Positions 36,685 through 44,565 of a stretch of 64,000 nucleotides of DNA are shown here, piece by piece. Each line of letters begins with the position of its first letter. Position 1 is the first letter of the stretch. A program made the translations under genes and the position numbers. Source of the stretch: JAQUYS01 sp964430665 (GTDB lineage Archaea; Nanobdellota; Nanobdellia; Woesearchaeales; SKGA01); contig CAYSFC010000001.1 in assembly GCA_964430665.1 (NCBI GenBank), positions 34,474-98,473 on the forward strand. Reading direction: 5' to 3'. The notes under the pieces are model-generated. The model worked only from the letters and a program-made list of their open reading frames with translations. It ran no database searches and was not told the DNA's origin.

Positions 36685-36696
36685 TTATTTAAATAA
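36685..36696. promoter_or_regulatory. Palindromic TATA box shared by divergent genes
   Basis: TTATTTAAATAA is a 12-bp perfect palindrome. Its centre is 26.5 bp from the ATG of the radical SAM gene and 25.5 bp from the ATG of the small membrane protein on the other strand. Both mRNAs would be leaderless. Confidence 0.65.
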
Positions 36697-36715
36697 TTGC
36701 AAAATTAAAATAAAT

Positions 36716-36880
36716 ATGAAAAGTAAGATAAATTATAAAAAAATAGTTTCAATAATTCTTTTGGTAACTTTTTTACCTACAGCAATTTATAGTCTTGGAA
36801 CAGGAAACCTTACTTTGTTCTTTTTTTCAGCTTTAGTAACTTATGCTTTGATGAAGTTATCAGATAAATATTTACTTTAA
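36716..36880 (+). CDS. Small membrane protein, 54 residues
   Basis: A short frame MKSKINYKKIVSIILLVTFL... with two predicted membrane helices (residues ~10-25 and ~32-46) and basic ends. It is supported by the palindromic TATA box placed exactly 25.5 bp before the ATG, and its stop overlaps the end of the convergent FttA gene by 9 bases. Small two-helix proteins are common in DPANN genomes. Function unknown. Confidence 0.6.
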   Translation: MKSKINYKKIVSIILLVTFLPTAIYSLGTGNLTLFFFSALVTYALMKLSDKYLL

Positions 36881-38761
36881 TCTTTCGGCATCTAAGTTTC
36901 TAGGAACTGTTGTTTCTATTCTAAAAGATTTATGAACACTACTTGCAAAATCTAATAATCTGGATTGTTCTCCGTGATTAAATAAAATTCTCTTAGGTCT
37001 TGGATTACATTTAGAAATAAAATTCATCAATTCTCTTCTATCAGAATGTCCTGTAATTTCAATTTTAGAAACTTCCATATTGATTGCATAAGTATCAACT
37101 TTATTTCCTTTAGCAATGCTGAATTCTTTAGCACCTTCTCTTACTCGTTTTCCGAGAGAACCTTCTGCTTGATAGCAAGAGAAAATTAAAGAATTTCTTT
37201 TATCTTCACAAAGTCCTTTAAGATATTCAACAGACGGTCCACCAACCAACATACCGCTAGTTGCTAAGATAATACATGGAGTTGCATCATCAATTAATTG
37301 TAATCTTTCTTTATGGCTACCAACACGTTTTATGTTCTCTGCTAAAAAAGGATTATTGTCTTTGTGAAAAATTTGAGAACGCATTTGATTTGATAAGTAC
37401 TCAGGATACGCTGTGTAAATTGCAGTTATATCCCATACCATTCCATCAATGTAAATTGGAACGTTTGGAATTTGACCTTGTTGAATCATCTTTTCTGCTA
37501 AAACAATCATTTCTTGTCCTCTACCAGAACCTAAAGTTGGAATTAATACTTTTCCACCTCTATTAATTGTTTTTTTAATTATGTCTGCAGTAATTTCTTC
37601 TTGTTGCTTAACTGGAGGCATAATACAATCTTTTCCACCATAAGTTCCCTCAATCATTAATGTTTCTAATCTTGGGAAAGATGTTGCTGCCGCATTCAAT
37701 AAACCAGTTCTTGCAAATTTAAAATCACCAGTATATAACATATTGTGTAAACCATTCCCGATATGGATATGTACCATAGCACTTCCTAACATGTGTCCTG
37801 CATTGTAGAAAGTTATTCTTACATCAGGAGTTATATCTGTAACTTCTTCATAATTAAGAGTTATTGTGTGTTTTACAACTTCTCGTATTTCATCGCTAGT
37901 GTATAAAGGATCTAAACCTTCACCAACCATTATTTTTACGACATCAAGTTGAATCAAACTCATAATATCTCTCGTTGGTTCAGTACAATAAACAGGTCCT
38001 CTGTAACCAAATTTAAAAAGGTAAGGAATAAAACCTATATGATCTAAATGTGCATGTGAAACTACAATTGCATCTAATTCATCTAGTTTAAATTCTGGAG
38101 CTTCAAGCATAGGATAACCATCCATTACAGAAGGAACAATTCCACAATCAAGCAATATTCTAGATTCGGGAGTTTGAAGTAAAATTGATGATCTACCTAC
38201 TTGTCTACCAGATCCTAGATAGCTAACTCTCACCCATTCTTCTTTTTTTTGTCTTAACCAACCATTGTAAACTCTCTCACCTGTTTGATTTAAAAATTTT
38301 CTTCTGTGATCTGAATTTTCATAAAGAACATTTCGAATATCTTCAATGATTGGAGAACGTAAAGGCGGTAATCTTTTAATTTGAGGAATCCATAAAATCT
38401 TTTGTTTTATTTTATTTAAATTCTCTCCTTGTTTGCCAATTATCAGACCAGGTTTTTCAGCTTCGATAACAACTATTGAACGTTGAGGATCAAAAATTAT
38501 ATTCCCTACATTTGCATCTTTATCCAATATTTCTTTTAAAGTTTTTTCTGCTTGCTCTAAAGGCATACAAATTGCAGGATCAGGTCTTAATTCAATTCTT
38601 TTTTTTATCTTATGAACTGCAGACTTAACAAGCCCTCCATCATCTTTGAAAAAATCTTGATCTTTAGTGTATAAAACTATATTAGCAGCTTCAAAAACAG
38701 CATCGCTAATTTTATCTTTTGGAACAATTTTAAATATTTCTTTGATTATTTCTGCAACCAT
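36872..38761 (-). CDS. fttA: Archaeal CPSF-like ribonuclease, transcription termination factor FttA (aCPSF1)
   Basis: 629 residues. Two N-terminal KH domains (the second with GLIIGKQGENLNKI) precede a metallo-beta-lactamase core with VVSHAHLDHIGFIPY (~238) and GAGHMLGSA-type motif NAGHMLGSAMV. The beta-CASP domain follows, ending in the conserved ITGHSDR and FNHGE. This layout defines aCPSF1/FttA, which cuts nascent RNA 3' ends and terminates transcription in archaea. Single gene. Confidence 0.95.
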   Translation of the reverse strand: MVAEIIKEIFKIVPKDKISDAVFEAANIVLYTKDQDFFKDDGGLVKSAVHKIKKRIELRPDPAICMPLEQAEKTLKEILDKDANVGNIIFDPQRSIVVIEAEKPGLIIGKQGENLNKIKQKILWIPQIKRLPPLRSPIIEDIRNVLYENSDHRRKFLNQTGERVYNGWLRQKKEEWVRVSYLGSGRQVGRSSILLQTPESRILLDCGIVPSVMDGYPMLEAPEFKLDELDAIVVSHAHLDHIGFIPYLFKFGYRGPVYCTEPTRDIMSLIQLDVVKIMVGEGLDPLYTSDEIREVVKHTITLNYEEVTDITPDVRITFYNAGHMLGSAMVHIHIGNGLHNMLYTGDFKFARTGLLNAAATSFPRLETLMIEGTYGGKDCIMPPVKQQEEITADIIKKTINRGGKVLIPTLGSGRGQEMIVLAEKMIQQGQIPNVPIYIDGMVWDITAIYTAYPEYLSNQMRSQIFHKDNNPFLAENIKRVGSHKERLQLIDDATPCIILATSGMLVGGPSVEYLKGLCEDKRNSLIFSCYQAEGSLGKRVREGAKEFSIAKGNKVDTYAINMEVSKIEITGHSDRRELMNFISKCNPRPKRILFNHGEQSRLLDFASSVHKSFRIETTVPRNLDAERLK

Positions 38762-38846
38762 TTCGGTTCAACCTCGTAAGAATTTTTTTGAAAAATAAAA
38801 ACTTAAAAATAAAAATTTTTGATTTAGTAAAATAAATAACTTATAC

Positions 38847-39488
38847 TTAATTTAAGTGTGTGTTAACTCGTTTTGTTGCAACTTTTTTAACACCATCTTT
38901 ATCTACTACAAAAACATTTACGCCATTACCAGATGCATTATCTCTTTGAATAGAAGCATCCACACAATCAATAGCCAACTTTACTCCATCTTCTTCAGAC
39001 ATGTTTTCTTTATATCTGTTTTCTAAGATTCCATAAACAAAAGTACTACCTGATCCACTAGCTTTAAATCTTTGTTCTTTGCTTAGAGATCCATCTGGAA
39101 AAACATCATAAAGATGTAAACCCTGAGAATCTGCACCTGCAAATAAGAAATGCGCTATTCCTGCAACCATGGAAGGTTGTCTTATAACAGAATAAACCCA
39201 ATTTCTTAGAAGATTAACTGCTTCGTGAGTTGTAACATCTCTACCATTTCTGATTTTCATCATATTCAATTCTGATTTTAAATATTGCATCAAAACTTGA
39301 ATTGTAGATACGCTACCTGAAAATGTAACTGCCATGTTCTTTGATACTGGAACAACTTTATCAATAGTTGATTCAGTAATTAAATTTCCTGCTGTCGCCC
39401 TTGTATCTGCAGCTAAAACTACACAATCTTTACATACAATTCCTACAGTCGTAGTACCTGATTTTAATTCATTATCCAAATTATTCAC
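38847..39488 (-). CDS. psmB: Proteasome beta subunit
   Basis: 213 residues. A propeptide of about 11 residues ends at KSG before the catalytic N-terminal Thr in TTTVGIVCKD. The family motifs ADTRATAGN, Lys in TIDKVVPV, and GSGSTFVYG are present. It forms the proteolytic inner rings of the 20S proteasome. The alpha subunit is not in the window. Start is well defined by the propeptide length. Confidence 0.95.
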   Translation of the reverse strand: MNNLDNELKSGTTTVGIVCKDCVVLAADTRATAGNLITESTIDKVVPVSKNMAVTFSGSVSTIQVLMQYLKSELNMMKIRNGRDVTTHEAVNLLRNWVYSVIRQPSMVAGIAHFLFAGADSQGLHLYDVFPDGSLSKEQRFKASGSGSTFVYGILENRYKENMSEEDGVKLAIDCVDASIQRDNASGNGVNVFVVDKDGVKKVATKRVNTHLN

Positions 39489-39618
39489 CTAGAATTAAGT
39501 TAGTTTTATGAATGTCTGATTATTTATAAAGGTTTCGTAGAATTGAGGGTTTTAAATTTGATTTAATTTATATAGAAAAGATTTAAAAAGGTTTAGAAGG
39601 TTCTGAGGTTATATTTAT

Positions 39619-39700
39619 GCCTCGATCGCATAGTTCGGTATTGCGCTGGATTGCTAATCCAGTTCCTTTGGAAGCGTGGGTTCAAATCCCACTCGAGGCG
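39619..39700 (+). tRNA. tRNA-Ser (anticodon GCT)
   Basis: Acceptor GCCTCGA/TCGAGGC with G73 as in Ser tRNAs, anticodon arm CTGGA-TTGCTAA-TCCAG, a long variable arm TTCC-TTT-GGAA, and T-arm GTGGG-TTCAAAT-CCCAC. No intron, no CCA. A TATA box ATTTAAAAAGG lies about 33 bp upstream. Confidence 0.94.
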
Positions 39701-39846
39701 TTCTTTTATTTCTGGATTTGAACATGCAATCATTTTATTCCTGCACACCGTTCGCTTTGCTCAGTTGTGCTAGTCATTTTATTCCTGCACACCGTTCGCT
39801 TTGCTCAGGTGAATCCCACTCGAGGCGTTTCTTTTCTGGATTTGAA
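39685..39846 (+). repeat. tRNA-end repeat element (at tRNA-Ser)
   Basis: The 3' end of tRNA-Ser from AATCCC onward, with ~22 bp of flank ending TCTGGATTTGAA, occurs at 39685-39722 and again at 39812-39846. Between them is an 89-bp element built of a 35-bp unit repeated exactly at 39730-39764 and 39774-39808 (44-bp period). Each unit holds CACCGTTCGCTTTGCTCAGG, with CACC able to pair with GGTG. Nearly the same element sits beside tRNA-Arg(GCG). The T-arm core GTTCAAATCC reappears inverted as GGATTTGAAC at 39714-39723. No coding capacity. Confidence 0.88.
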
Positions 39847-39861
39847 AATTCTTAAAAAAAA

Positions 39862-40434
39862 TTACTCTAAGAAATCTTTTAAAATTTTAACAAATTCATT
39901 TCTTTCCTTTACAGGTTCTAATCTTTTAGCCAAAATCCTTCTTTTGATAATTTGTTGAATCCATGGAACGAAATCATTTCTTTCAGAATTAACGTGGTGA
40001 TGAAAAACATTGTCGTCCATTTTTGTTATAGCATTATATAAATCGTCTATAGAGGACAATTTAGTACCGTTTTTTAGTTTGAATTTTAAATCTTCGTCTT
40101 TAACAACAATTTTGTTTATTTTAGGAACTTGTCTTTTAGTTTCTTGTTTATTGTTTTGAAAGTTATTTGATGAATTTTTAATTTCCTCTCTTAAAAGCTT
40201 TAATTCTTTTTCTAGCTGCTTTCTTTTGTTTTTCTCTTCATTTAGAAATTCTATAAATACTTCAAATTTAGAATCAACATCTTTATCAATAAATTCTTTT
40301 ATTTCCTTTAAAGAAATATCAGATTTATCTAATGTAATGTGATTTGGAATGTGTTTTGTCTCAGAGAAATTTCCAAGTTTATCTCTTAATAAATCAAAAT
40401 CTTCAACTTTTTTCTTCTTAGAAAATAATGCCAT
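39862..40434 (-). CDS. DUF5752-like hypothetical protein
   Basis: 190 residues: a basic start MALFSKKKK, a coiled coil (EEKNKRKQLEKELKLLREEI), then a C-terminal helical domain LKNGTKLSSIDDLYNAITKM...HHHVNSERNDFVPWIQQ that resembles the DUF5752 family of archaeal proteins. No catalytic site is known. GAGGG precedes the ATG, with a TATA box TTTTATATAAAT about 27 bp upstream. Confidence 0.7.
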   Translation of the reverse strand: MALFSKKKKVEDFDLLRDKLGNFSETKHIPNHITLDKSDISLKEIKEFIDKDVDSKFEVFIEFLNEEKNKRKQLEKELKLLREEIKNSSNNFQNNKQETKRQVPKINKIVVKDEDLKFKLKNGTKLSSIDDLYNAITKMDDNVFHHHVNSERNDFVPWIQQIIKRRILAKRLEPVKERNEFVKILKDFLE

Positions 40435-40522
40435 TGTCTCCCTCGTATGTATTTATATAAAATCAATATTTAAATATTTCGATTTTAAAAAAGTTTAAAT
40501 ACTAAATAAATGTGTTTTTATT

Positions 40523-41065
40523 ATGATAATTACAATTTGTGGAGATTTAGGTTCTGGTAAAAGTACCGTTGCTAAAATATTAAGTTCTAGATTAGGGTTT
40601 AAGAGAAAATCTGTAGGAGATTTAATGGGCGAACTAGCTATAAAAAGAGGAATTTCTTTAATGGAAATAAGCAAAAAAGCTGAAAACGATGGTGGTGAGA
40701 TTGATAAAATTTTAGATAATGAACAAAAAAAATTAAATGAATCTAAAGAAAACATAATCTTTGATTCTCGCCTTGGATGGTTTTTTATTCCTAATTCTTT
40801 TAAAATTTATTTAAAGGTTGATATTAATGTTGCGGCAGAAAGAATTTTTAATGATAAACGTGAGGATGAAAAAGAAAATACTTCTTTGGAAGAAACAAAA
40901 AGAAATATGATTTTAAGAAAACAATCTGAAATTGAACGTTATAAAAAATATTATAATATTGAAAAATATGATGATGAAAATAATTTTGACATTATTGTTG
41001 ATACTACAAATATAACTGCAGAAGAAGTTGCTGAAAAAATAATTGAAAAAATAAAATTATTTTGA
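40523..41065 (+). CDS. cmk: Cytidylate kinase, archaeal type
   Basis: 180 residues. P-loop CGDLGSGKST (residues 6-15), FDSRLGWFF substrate region and an Arg-rich lid (KREDEKENTSLEETKRNM). This is the short archaeal CMP/dCMP kinase. A TATA box TTTAAATACT lies 26 bp before the ATG, giving a leaderless mRNA. Convergent with the methyltransferase gene, overlapping by 9 bases. Confidence 0.93.
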   Translation: MIITICGDLGSGKSTVAKILSSRLGFKRKSVGDLMGELAIKRGISLMEISKKAENDGGEIDKILDNEQKKLNESKENIIFDSRLGWFFIPNSFKIYLKVDINVAAERIFNDKREDEKENTSLEETKRNMILRKQSEIERYKKYYNIEKYDDENNFDIIVDTTNITAEEVAEKIIEKIKLF

Positions 41066-41674
41066 ACAATTAACAACTAAATTCCATCTAACTTTTCTTA
41101 TATTTATTATTTTAAAACCAATTTTTTCTAAACTTTCTTTCAATTCATCTTCATAAAATCCATAATGAGGAATTCCTTTTTCTTCTCCATCTAATTTAAC
41201 AAAAGTTTGTGGAGCAAGTTTTTTAAAATATGTAGAGGTAAATCCTTCATCAACCTCTAAATCCTTATATTTATTTCCTTCAACATGTTCTAATTTAAAT
41301 TGTTCCATATCTGAAATTTTCATTGAAAACAAACCTTTTGGTTTTAGAACTCTATAAATTTCTTTAAAGACATCTTCAATTTTTTCTTTGTAGTTATGAT
41401 TTATGTATTGATAATTAATTACTATATTGAAAGAATTATCCTTGAAAGGAAATTTTTCTTCATAAATATCAAGAAGGGTTATTCCTTCAAATTCTTTTCC
41501 AAATTCTTTTGTATCTATTCCAACAACATCATAACCTTTTTCTCTTAAACCAAGAACGTTGTTTCCTTCGCCGGAACAAACATCTAGAATTTTAGGATTA
41601 TTAAACTTCTTGAAAAGTTCTAATTCTTCTTCGTGAATTTTAATTCTAAATTGATGTGGTTTACACATTGACAT
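41057..41674 (-). CDS. Class I SAM-dependent methyltransferase
   Basis: 205 residues. SAM-binding motif I is ILDVCSGEGNNVLGL with the acidic end of strand 2 in VVGIDTKEF, and motif IV is NIVINYQYINHN. The substrate is not predictable from sequence. It starts 2 bases after the M18 aminopeptidase stop, so both are on one transcript. Confidence 0.85.
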   Translation of the reverse strand: MSMCKPHQFRIKIHEEELELFKKFNNPKILDVCSGEGNNVLGLREKGYDVVGIDTKEFGKEFEGITLLDIYEEKFPFKDNSFNIVINYQYINHNYKEKIEDVFKEIYRVLKPKGLFSMKISDMEQFKLEHVEGNKYKDLEVDEGFTSTYFKKLAPQTFVKLDGEEKGIPHYGFYEDELKESLEKIGFKIINIRKVRWNLVVNCSK

Positions 41675-41676
41675 TT

Positions 41677-43065
41677 TTAATTCTCATAAAATGCTTTGTA
41701 AAATAAATAAGCAGAATAAATATCTGCTTTTGAACTTACTTCACAAGGTGAATGCATTCCAAGTAAGCATGGCCCTGCATCTATGCAATCCATTCCAAAT
41801 CTAGACATAAACATTGCAATTGTACCACCACCACCAATATCAATTTTTCCTAATTCTCCTGTTTGAAAAGGTAATTTGTGTTTAACTAAAATTGAACGAA
41901 TATAATTCATGTATTCTGCACCAGAATCATGTGTTGAGTATTTTCCACCACTTCCACCATATTTTTCTATTGAAATTCCTTTACTTAAAAATGAAGCATT
42001 TCTTTTATCATGAACTTCTTTATATGTTGGATTAAATCCTGCAGTAACATCTGCAGATATTGAATGAGAATTCTCAAACAATTCTCCGAAATCTATTTTC
42101 AATCCTGTTTTCTTAATATATTCTTGTGCAAAATTAAGTAAAGCGAAACTTTGTGCTCCTGTATCTCCTGTTGAACCAATTTCTTCCTTGTCTACAAAAA
42201 AACCGATTGCAGTTTTATTAAATTTTTTAGCATCAATCAAAGCATTTAAAGAAGTATAAACACAAATCTTATCATCTTGTCCATAAGCTCCAACCATGGA
42301 AGCATCTAATCCAACATCAAAAGCTTTTCCTGCTGGAACAAATTCAAATTCTGCAAAATTAAAATCTTCTTCAGAAAGTTTGTAATGTCTGTCCAATATT
42401 TTTAAAATGTTTAATTTAATTTTCTCTTTTATTTCTTTATCTTCAAAAGGAATGTTTCCTACAAGAATGTTCATTTGTTCTCCTTCAATAATTTTATTTC
42501 CTGTTTTTTCCATTTGATCTTTAGCTAAATGAGGAAGTAAATCTGAAATTATAAATTTAGGTTCTCCTTCTCCTTCTCCTAAATGTATTTCAATTTTTTT
42601 ACCTTCTTTAGTATAAACTAAACCGTGCATCGCTAAAGGAGTATTAACCCAATGATATTTTTTTATTCCACCATAATAATGAGTCTGCAATAAAGCTAAT
42701 TCAGAATCTTCATATAATGGACTTGGTTTTAAATCTAATCTTGGGGAATCAGTATGACTTCCAATCAAATTCCAAGACTTATTATCTTTTCCAACTATTG
42801 CTGCAATAACAACTTTCTCCTTGAAAAATTTGTATATTTTGTCTCCTGGTTTTAATGTTTTTTTCTTAGAAATATCTTCAAATTTTTGTGCCTTCAAAAT
42901 TTTTACTATGTTATGAGCACATAATCTCTCAGTTTTACTTTCAGAAAGAAATTTTTTATACTTTTCTGAAAAATTAAAAACTTTCTTTTTTTGATCATCG
43001 GACAATTGTTTCCAATAACTTTCTTTGTTATCGAAAAGAGATTTGTTTTTAGATATTTTTGTCAT
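41677..43065 (-). CDS. M18-family aspartyl-type aminopeptidase
   Basis: 462 residues. Metal and catalytic motifs are GSHTDSPRLDLKP, DKEEIGSTG, the Asp of VGAYGQDDK, and a late HSPCE with metal His. The enzyme is a dodecameric, cobalt/zinc peptidase that removes N-terminal acidic or neutral residues in the cytoplasm. TATA box TTTATAAA and AAGGGA ribosome-binding site precede the ATG. First gene of a two-gene unit with the methyltransferase. Confidence 0.92.
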   Translation of the reverse strand: MTKISKNKSLFDNKESYWKQLSDDQKKKVFNFSEKYKKFLSESKTERLCAHNIVKILKAQKFEDISKKKTLKPGDKIYKFFKEKVVIAAIVGKDNKSWNLIGSHTDSPRLDLKPSPLYEDSELALLQTHYYGGIKKYHWVNTPLAMHGLVYTKEGKKIEIHLGEGEGEPKFIISDLLPHLAKDQMEKTGNKIIEGEQMNILVGNIPFEDKEIKEKIKLNILKILDRHYKLSEEDFNFAEFEFVPAGKAFDVGLDASMVGAYGQDDKICVYTSLNALIDAKKFNKTAIGFFVDKEEIGSTGDTGAQSFALLNFAQEYIKKTGLKIDFGELFENSHSISADVTAGFNPTYKEVHDKRNASFLSKGISIEKYGGSGGKYSTHDSGAEYMNYIRSILVKHKLPFQTGELGKIDIGGGGTIAMFMSRFGMDCIDAGPCLLGMHSPCEVSSKADIYSAYLFYKAFYEN

Positions 43066-43135
43066 TTTATTTCCCTTGAAAAATCTTTTAATTGAACATA
43101 TTTATAAAATGTTTGGAAAAAATATACTCGCAACC

Positions 43136-43145
43136 TTTATAAATA
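43136..43145 (+). promoter_or_regulatory. BRE/TATA promoter of tRNA-Arg(TCT)
   Basis: TTTATAAATA preceded by AACC (B-recognition element) about 33 bp upstream of the tRNA 5' end, predicting a leader of about 6 bases. Confidence 0.6.
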
Positions 43146-43172
43146 CCTTTAAGATTCTTGGATATGAACACT

Positions 43173-43292
43173 GGACCCGTGGCCTAGCCTGGATATCCAG
43201 CAGAACTTCATTAGAAGATTTGTCGATAAGGCAAATAAGGCGACAGCCTTCTAAGCTGTAGATCGAGGGTTCGAATCCCTCCGGGTTCACCA
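43173..43292 (+). tRNA. tRNA-Arg (anticodon TCT) with D-loop intron
   Basis: The D-stem halves GCCT and AGGC are separated by a 42-base intron (43193-43234) between G19 and A20. A near-ideal bulge-helix-bulge supports this exactly: central helix GCCT/AGGC, bulges GGA and AAA, inner helix TATC/GATA. Removal gives a standard arm GCCTAGCCTGGATAAGGC. The anticodon arm ACAGC-CTTCTAA-GCTGT has no intron; T-arm GAGGG-TTCGAAT-CCCTC; acceptor GGACCCG/CGGGTTC. CCA is encoded. Mature length 78 with CCA, same as tRNA-Arg(CCT). D-loop introns are rare. Confidence 0.92.
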
Positions 43293-43315
43293 TCTCTTCT
43301 CAAATATTAATAGAT

Positions 43316-43351
43316 GAAGATAGAGGTCTGAAACGTAGTGAGAATATCTTC
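43316..43351 (+). other. Hairpin between tRNA-Arg(TCT) and purM
   Basis: GAAGATA and TATCTTC form a 7-bp stem enclosing 22 bases. It is followed by CGGGTTAGCCAT, which resembles the tRNA 3' end CGGGTTCACCAT just upstream. It could be a terminator, or a heavily decayed relative of the tRNA-end repeats; neither is certain. Confidence 0.3.
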
Positions 43352-43421
43352 GGGTTAGCCATTTTCTAAACATTTATAAAATAAAAAGAATTTGTCTCTT
43401 TTGGTGAGGAGAGTGATCAAT

Positions 43422-44552
43422 ATGAAAAAATCTTTAAGTTATGAGGACGCTGGAGTTAATATCGAATTAGGTGATGATGTTTCTAAAATTTTATACAATG
43501 CTGCTAAACAAACATGGATAAATAGAAAAGGGAAATTAGGTGAATTAATTGTACCTTTTGATGATTTTAGTGGAGTTAGAGCTATTGATGTTTCAGGTTT
43601 ACCAAAAGGAACTCTTATGAATATGGGCTTTGATGGTGTTGGAACAAAAATTGAATTAGCTGAGAGAGCCAATAATTATAAAACTATAGCTTATGATTTA
43701 TTTGCAATGGTGTGTGATGATGCAGTTGTTAGAGGAGCAGAACCTGTTATAATTGGTTCAATTCTAGATGTAAACTCATTGGGTAAAAAAGGTGAATCAC
43801 ATATTAATCAAGTAAAACAATTAGCTGAAGGTTACATTAATGCTGCAAAAGAAGCTAATGTTGCTGTTGTTAATGGTGAAGTTGCAGAACTAGGTAAAAG
43901 AGTTGGTGGTTATGGTTCATTTAACAGTAACTGGGGCGCTGCTGTAAGTTGGTTCGCAAATAAAAATAAATTAATTACTGGTTTTAAAATCAAACCTGGA
44001 GATTATTTAGTTTCATTCCGGGAAAAAGGATTTAGATCAAATGGATTATCTTTAGTAAGATTAATTCTAGAAACAGTTAATGGATCAAATTGGCATGAAG
44101 AAAAATGGTTAATAGAACAAACACTAACTCCATCTAAGATTTATTCTGCAGCAGTTGTAGAAATGTTTGGTGGTGGATTAAAAGAAAAACCAAAAGCTGA
44201 ACTTCACGGGGTGGCACATATTACTGGTGGTGGAATTCCTGGTAAATTGGGAAGAATGTTAAAACCATCAGGTTATGGTGCTAAGTTGGATGACTTATTT
44301 CCTCCAGCACCTGTTATGCAATATTGTATTGAAAAGGGAAAAGTTCCACTTGAGCAAGCATATACAACATTTAACATGGGTAATGGTATGATTATTGCTA
44401 CTCCTAAACCTTATGAAGTTATGGAAATAGCTGAAAAATACAACATTGAATCAAAAGTATCTGGTAAAGTTACACAGGAATCTGGAATAAAAATAAAACA
44501 TGGCAAGGTTCTAAACAGTAACATAATCACTTATGAAGATCTTGTTTTTTAA
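43422..44552 (+). CDS. purM: Phosphoribosylformylglycinamidine cyclo-ligase (AIR synthetase)
   Basis: 376 residues. PurM motifs are SYEDAGVNIELGD at the start, FDGVGTKIELA, the ATP-binding MVCDDAVVRGAEP, and GVAHITGGGIPGKLGR. It closes the imidazole ring in de novo purine synthesis. The ATG at 43422 is chosen because a GAGGAG...GTGATC ribosome-binding region lies just before it; a TTG ten codons earlier is less likely. No other purine gene is in the window. Confidence 0.94.
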   Translation: MKKSLSYEDAGVNIELGDDVSKILYNAAKQTWINRKGKLGELIVPFDDFSGVRAIDVSGLPKGTLMNMGFDGVGTKIELAERANNYKTIAYDLFAMVCDDAVVRGAEPVIIGSILDVNSLGKKGESHINQVKQLAEGYINAAKEANVAVVNGEVAELGKRVGGYGSFNSNWGAAVSWFANKNKLITGFKIKPGDYLVSFREKGFRSNGLSLVRLILETVNGSNWHEEKWLIEQTLTPSKIYSAAVVEMFGGGLKEKPKAELHGVAHITGGGIPGKLGRMLKPSGYGAKLDDLFPPAPVMQYCIEKGKVPLEQAYTTFNMGNGMIIATPKPYEVMEIAEKYNIESKVSGKVTQESGIKIKHGKVLNSNIITYEDLVF

Positions 44553-44565
44553 TTTTTTATTTTTT

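Noticed and set aside
39730..39808. Possible CRISPR-like repeat
   Set aside because: Only two copies of a 35-bp unit with a 9-bp gap, no variable spacers and no cas genes; it is part of the tRNA-end element.
43316..43372. Fourth tRNA-end repeat after tRNA-Arg(TCT)
   Set aside because: CGGGTTAGCCAT resembles the tRNA end over about 12 bases, but the insert shares nothing clear with the other elements.
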